Below are positions 60,983 to 64,000 of a DNA stretch of 64,000 nucleotides, in pieces. This stretch comes from Bin75 sp965200435. GTDB taxonomy: Bacteria; Nitrospirota; Nitrospiria; Nitrospirales; UBA8639. Every line of letters begins with the position of its first letter. Within the stretch, counting starts at the first letter, position 1. The notes beneath the pieces are model-generated. The model did not search any database and was not told the origin of the DNA. It saw only the letters and a program-made list of their open reading frames with translations. The stretch lies in contig OZ241337.1 of assembly GCA_965200435.1 (NCBI GenBank), forward strand, positions 2,170,001 through 2,234,000. The letters run 5' to 3'. Both the position numbers and the translations under genes were made by a program.

Positions 60983-61701
60983 TCGTCACGGTGAAATTGT
61001 TCGGCATGTTGAAAGCCCAGCTTCGCCACGATTCCGACTTGGAGGTGCGACTGAATCAGGGTGACCGGGTCGAGGATCTGATCGCGGTCATCCAGTCGAT
61101 GAATCCCGAGGTGGGGGATTTGTTGCTCAAAAGAAAAATTCTTGTGTCGGTGAACCATGAGATCGCTCACGGCGAAACCGAACTCACCGGCTCCGATGAA
61201 ATCGCGTTGCTTCCGCCGTTTTCCGGTGGATCGGATGCGCCAGGAGGAGGCCTTCCCATGTCTACCGTTGATACAGAAACCACGTTGGTGCGGGTCCAAC
61301 GAGAGAATTTTTCGATTGACGAGGAAATCAACCGAGTGCGGAATCGGTCCACGCGCATTGGCGGTATTGCGACCTTTCTTGGGACCGCGCGGGACCGTTC
61401 GGATGATCGGGACGTCAGCAGGATTACGTTTGAATACTATGAAGGTATGGCCCAAAAGAAACTCCGGGAGATTCGTGATCGTGCGCTAAGGGACTTTGAC
61501 GTCCTCGAAGTGCTGATTCTGCACCGGTACGGGGGAATCGACATCGGGGAAAACATCGTCCTGGTCGTGGTGGGTGCCATGCATCGGGCGGATGCGTTCA
61601 AGGCCTGCAAATGGTGTATCGACGAATTAAAGCAGATCACGCCGATCTGGAAATGTGAACAGACGCCGGACGGGCAAGTATGGGTCGAACAACATCCATG
61701 A
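60979..61701 (+). CDS. MoaD-MoaE fusion: molybdopterin synthase small and large subunits in one frame
   Basis: Molybdopterin synthase converts cPMP to molybdopterin. Residues 1-84 are a MoaD-type ubiquitin-like domain ending in LLPPFSGG, where free MoaD would stop with its sulfur-carrying Gly-Gly. A 9-residue linker (SDAPGGGLP) follows. From Met94 the MoaE domain runs to the end (GIATFLGTARDRSDDRDV, FEYYEGMAQKKL, LHRYGGIDIGE, ACKWCIDELKQITPIWKCEQ). An ATG at 61258 with AGGAGGAGG 7 nt upstream could start MoaE separately. The MoaD part must be cleaved after Gly84 to act as sulfur donor, as reported for the mycobacterial fusion MoaX. Confidence 0.9.
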   Translation: MIVTVKLFGMLKAQLRHDSDLEVRLNQGDRVEDLIAVIQSMNPEVGDLLLKRKILVSVNHEIAHGETELTGSDEIALLPPFSGGSDAPGGGLPMSTVDTETTLVRVQRENFSIDEEINRVRNRSTRIGGIATFLGTARDRSDDRDVSRITFEYYEGMAQKKLREIRDRALRDFDVLEVLILHRYGGIDIGENIVLVVVGAMHRADAFKACKWCIDELKQITPIWKCEQTPDGQVWVEQHP

Positions 61702-62747
61702 ACGTCGCGCCGACACGTGCGGATCTTCTTGATACGTTCGGTCGTTCCTTGCGGAATTTGCGGGTGTCGGTGACGGATCGATGTAACCTGCGTTGTCGAT
61801 ATTGCATGCCGGAGGACGACTACGCGTGGCTGCCTCGTGAAACCCTGCTGAGTTTTGAGGAAATCAACAGGTTGGTGGCGATCTTTGCGGAATTCGGCGT
61901 TGACAAAGTCCGGTTGACGGGAGGAGAACCCCTGCTTCGTCGTGACTTGCCCAACCTGATCCACCTGTTGAAGCAGCAGGCCGCCATTCGGGATATCGCC
62001 CTGACCACCAATGGCATTTTATTGGATGAGCAAGCCGAATCACTCCGTGACGCCGGCCTGCATCGTATCACGGTCAGCCTCGACACCCTGAAGCCCGACA
62101 AGTTTCGCAGCCTGACCAAACGTGATTCCTTTGATCGCGTCTTGCGAGGCATTGCACACGTCAAGACGGCCGGATTGACCGGACTCAAAATCGATACCGT
62201 CGCGATCAAAGGGTTCAATGACGATGAACTCGTCGAGTTGATCGAATATGGCAAAAGCGTCGAGGCGGAAGTCCGGTTTATCGAGTACATGGACGTGGGC
62301 GGCGCGAACGATTGGGGCATGGAGAAAGTCTTCTCACAAGCCGAGATTTTGCAGAGCCTCGGGCAGGCGTATGGTCCAATTGAGCCCGTTCGGGAAAACA
62401 GTTCGGCGCCGGCCCGGCGGTTTCGATTACCCGACGGGACCATCTTCGGCATTATTCCCTCCACGACCACGCCGTTTTGTGCCACGTGCGACCGGAGCCG
62501 GTTGACGGCGGACGGCATGTGGTACCTGTGTCTCTATGCCAGGCAGGGCCTGGATTTGCGGGAACCGCTTCGGATGAACGACGACGAGACCGTGCGGGCC
62601 CGTATTCGTTCGGGATGGCAGCAGCGGATCGACCGTGGCGCCGAAGAACGTAAAGCGCTGGAGTTTTCAAGCGGTCGTGGTCAATTTATTCAGATCGAAG
62701 AGCTTCGTCAGGACCCGCATTTGGAAATGCACGCGCGCGGCGGCTGA
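61698..62747 (+). CDS. moaA: GTP 3',8-cyclase
   Basis: A radical SAM enzyme for the first step of molybdenum cofactor synthesis. The SAM cluster motif is CNLRCRYC (Cys29, 33, 36); the second cluster is CATCDRSRLTADGMWYLCL. VRLTGGEPLLRRDL and TTNGILL are typical. The C-terminus ends Gly-Gly, as needed in MoaA. The ATG at 61698 overlaps the MoaE stop (ATGA); the in-frame ATG at 61680 is less likely. Confidence 0.96.
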   Translation: MNVAPTRADLLDTFGRSLRNLRVSVTDRCNLRCRYCMPEDDYAWLPRETLLSFEEINRLVAIFAEFGVDKVRLTGGEPLLRRDLPNLIHLLKQQAAIRDIALTTNGILLDEQAESLRDAGLHRITVSLDTLKPDKFRSLTKRDSFDRVLRGIAHVKTAGLTGLKIDTVAIKGFNDDELVELIEYGKSVEAEVRFIEYMDVGGANDWGMEKVFSQAEILQSLGQAYGPIEPVRENSSAPARRFRLPDGTIFGIIPSTTTPFCATCDRSRLTADGMWYLCLYARQGLDLREPLRMNDDETVRARIRSGWQQRIDRGAEERKALEFSSGRGQFIQIEELRQDPHLEMHARGG

Positions 62748-62795
62748 CGGTCCCGCCGCCGGTTGTATTGGGCTCTTTCTGAGGAACGCGTCCGG

Positions 62796-63641
62796 ATGGG
62801 TTGGTTTAAGAAGAGCTTGTCGGCAGAGCGGGAGAAGGGCAAGCTGAATATTGTCGAAGGCATGTGGATCAAATGCGCCGCTTGCCGTGCCATCGTCTAT
62901 CGGAAAGAAGTCGAGCAGAATTTCAAACTGTGTCCGAAGTGCGGGTATCACTTTCCTCTCTCCGTTCCGGAACGGATCGAACTCATACTTGACCGTGACA
63001 GTTTCCGGGAATGGGATGACGAATTGTCTCCCGGCGATCCCCTGGCCTTTGTCGATACGCAACCCTATCCCGAACGCATCGAGACCTATCAGCAGAAAAC
63101 CGGCAGGCGCGATGCCATCGTCACGGGAGAAGGGACGCTCCAGACCCGCCCGGTCGTCGTGGGGATCTTTGACTTTGGATTCATGGGAGGCAGCATGGGT
63201 TCCGTCGTGGGAGAAAAGATTTGTCGTGCCGCCGATCGGGCCATAGAGGGTCACAAGCCATTCTTCCTCGTGACCGCATCGGGTGGGGCGAGAATGCAGG
63301 AAGGCATCCTCTCGCTCATGCAAATGGCAAGGACTTCGGCGGCCATGGCCCGGTTGCATGAAGCCGGGGTACCGTTCATTTCTCTCCTGACGGATCCGAC
63401 TTTCGGCGGGGTCACCGCCAGCGTGGCGATGTTAGGCGATGTGATTCTGGCTGAACCGAAAGCGTTGATCGGGTTCGCGGGACCGCGCGTCATTGAACAA
63501 ACCATCAAGCAGCGATTGCCGGAGGGGTTCCAGCGAGCGGAATTTCTACTCGAACACGGGATGATTGACGCCATTGTGAGCCGGCCTCGTCTTCGGGAGA
63601 CGCTCCACACGGTTTTACGGCACCTGAGTGCCAATGCCTAA
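62796..63641 (+). CDS. accD: acetyl-CoA carboxylase carboxyltransferase subunit beta
   Basis: AccD with AccA transfers the carboxyl group to acetyl-CoA in fatty acid synthesis. The N-terminal zinc ribbon has Cys27, Cys30, Cys46 and Cys49. The crotonase-like core contains FMGGSMGSVVGEKI, TASGGARMQEGILSLMQMA, DPTFGGVTASVAMLGD and GFAGPRVIEQTI. About 281 residues, normal length. The ATG at 62796 follows GAGGA; the frame extends upstream without conservation. folC follows, as often in bacteria. Confidence 0.96.
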   Translation: MGWFKKSLSAEREKGKLNIVEGMWIKCAACRAIVYRKEVEQNFKLCPKCGYHFPLSVPERIELILDRDSFREWDDELSPGDPLAFVDTQPYPERIETYQQKTGRRDAIVTGEGTLQTRPVVVGIFDFGFMGGSMGSVVGEKICRAADRAIEGHKPFFLVTASGGARMQEGILSLMQMARTSAAMARLHEAGVPFISLLTDPTFGGVTASVAMLGDVILAEPKALIGFAGPRVIEQTIKQRLPEGFQRAEFLLEHGMIDAIVSRPRLRETLHTVLRHLSANA

Positions 63642-63823
63642 ACAGAAACAGGATGTTGACCGACCGCCGTTCTGTTGTCATGCTGGTTTGCCGCCGCCAC
63701 GTCAAGAGATGAAAAGACGATGCCGCAGAACCATTGTTGTATCGAGCCTCTCCTTTCGTCATCCTCGATTTGTCTAACGATGAACAGGCTCAGGCGTTGG
63801 TAGGCGAATCGTAGGGATCGTTA

Positions 63824-64000
63824 ATGAAGTGTGCCTACGAAGCCGTACGAAAACGTCTCTACAGATTGCAGCGATTCGGAATTCACCTGGGGCTTGACAC
63901 GATTTCCTCGTTGTTGTCGGAAATCGGAAATCCTCAGCGGCGTTTTCCTGTCTTGCACGTTGCCGGAACCAACGGCAAGGGATCCGTGGCGGCCATCACG
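63824..64000 (+). CDS. folC: dihydrofolate/folylpolyglutamate synthase, 5' end only
   Basis: Cut by the window end. The ATG at 63824 opens a frame through base 64000: MKCAYEAVRKRLYRLQRFGI, then HLGLDTISSLLSEIGNPQ and FPVLHVAGTNGKGSVAAIT. The last motif is the Mur-ligase-type P-loop of FolC (GTNGKGS). FolC adds glutamate to dihydropteroate and folates. The 182-bp gap after accD has no gene. Confidence 0.88.
   Translation, partial: MKCAYEAVRKRLYRLQRFGIHLGLDTISSLLSEIGNPQRRFPVLHVAGTNGKGSVAAIT

Overview
The window looks like a chromosomal segment of a Gram-negative, fairly GC-rich bacterium. It carries a TonB-dependent receptor, a lipobox protein, very large signal-peptide proteins ending in a beta-barrel, and a two-subunit glycyl-tRNA synthetase. 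The gene content (pyruvate phosphate dikinase, a B12 salvage and completion cluster, rpsB-tsf-pyrH-frr, a cupredoxin lipoprotein) fits a Nitrospirota (Nitrospira-like) genome. That placement is inferred from gene content only.

Layout. 1-4.2 kb: gamma-carbonic anhydrase, a membrane protein, an alpha/beta hydrolase, thiD and a cupredoxin lipoprotein. 4.4-15 kb: giant FN3/Calx-beta/Ig-like autotransporter locus A, broken by frameshifts. 15.8-24.2 kb: glyQ, glyS, ppdK, ribD, elbB. 24.2-26 kb: an AT-richer two-gene HEPN + DUF262 island. 26.4-31.1 kb: recQ, an exported esterase and cobQ. 31.5-37.1 kb: B12 uptake genes (btuF, btuC, btuD, btuB) behind two cobalamin riboswitches. 37.6-44.1 kb: a compact adenosylcobalamin assembly operon (cobO, pduO-type, cobU, cobT, cobS, a CWC protein, cbiB, an aminotransferase, a membrane protein). 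44-46 kb: Rieske protein, HNH nuclease, precorrin-2 dehydrogenase, thiamine-binding protein. 46-50 kb, minus strand: alr-frr-pyrH-tsf-rpsB. 50-51.2 kb: IS481-type copy 1. 51.6-58.6 kb: giant autotransporter locus B. 59.3-60.4 kb: IS481-type copy 2. 60.4-64 kb: moaC, a moaD-moaE fusion, moaA, accD and the start of folC.

The most striking structure is the pair of giant surface-protein loci. Both have the same promoter (TTGCAW-17-TAGAAT) and the same start peptide (MEERTL[RK]AGLL). Each start peptide runs straight into a long poly-C tract (C17 in A, C24 in B) placed before the signal peptide. In each, adding one C (or removing two) would fuse the start peptide to the signal peptide and passenger, so both look like slipped-strand ON/OFF switches, both OFF as given. 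Locus B also has a perfect 151-bp tandem duplication that shifts frame; removing one copy restores one reading frame. The C-terminal barrels are near-identical while the passengers differ. Both loci are flanked by arrays of short palindromic repeats and by a roughly 145-bp MITE-like element whose copies often sit exactly on stop codons.

The two IS copies both lie 5 bp upstream of a sigma70-like -35 box (rpsB and moaC) in the same relative orientation. No tRNA, rRNA or CRISPR array was seen.
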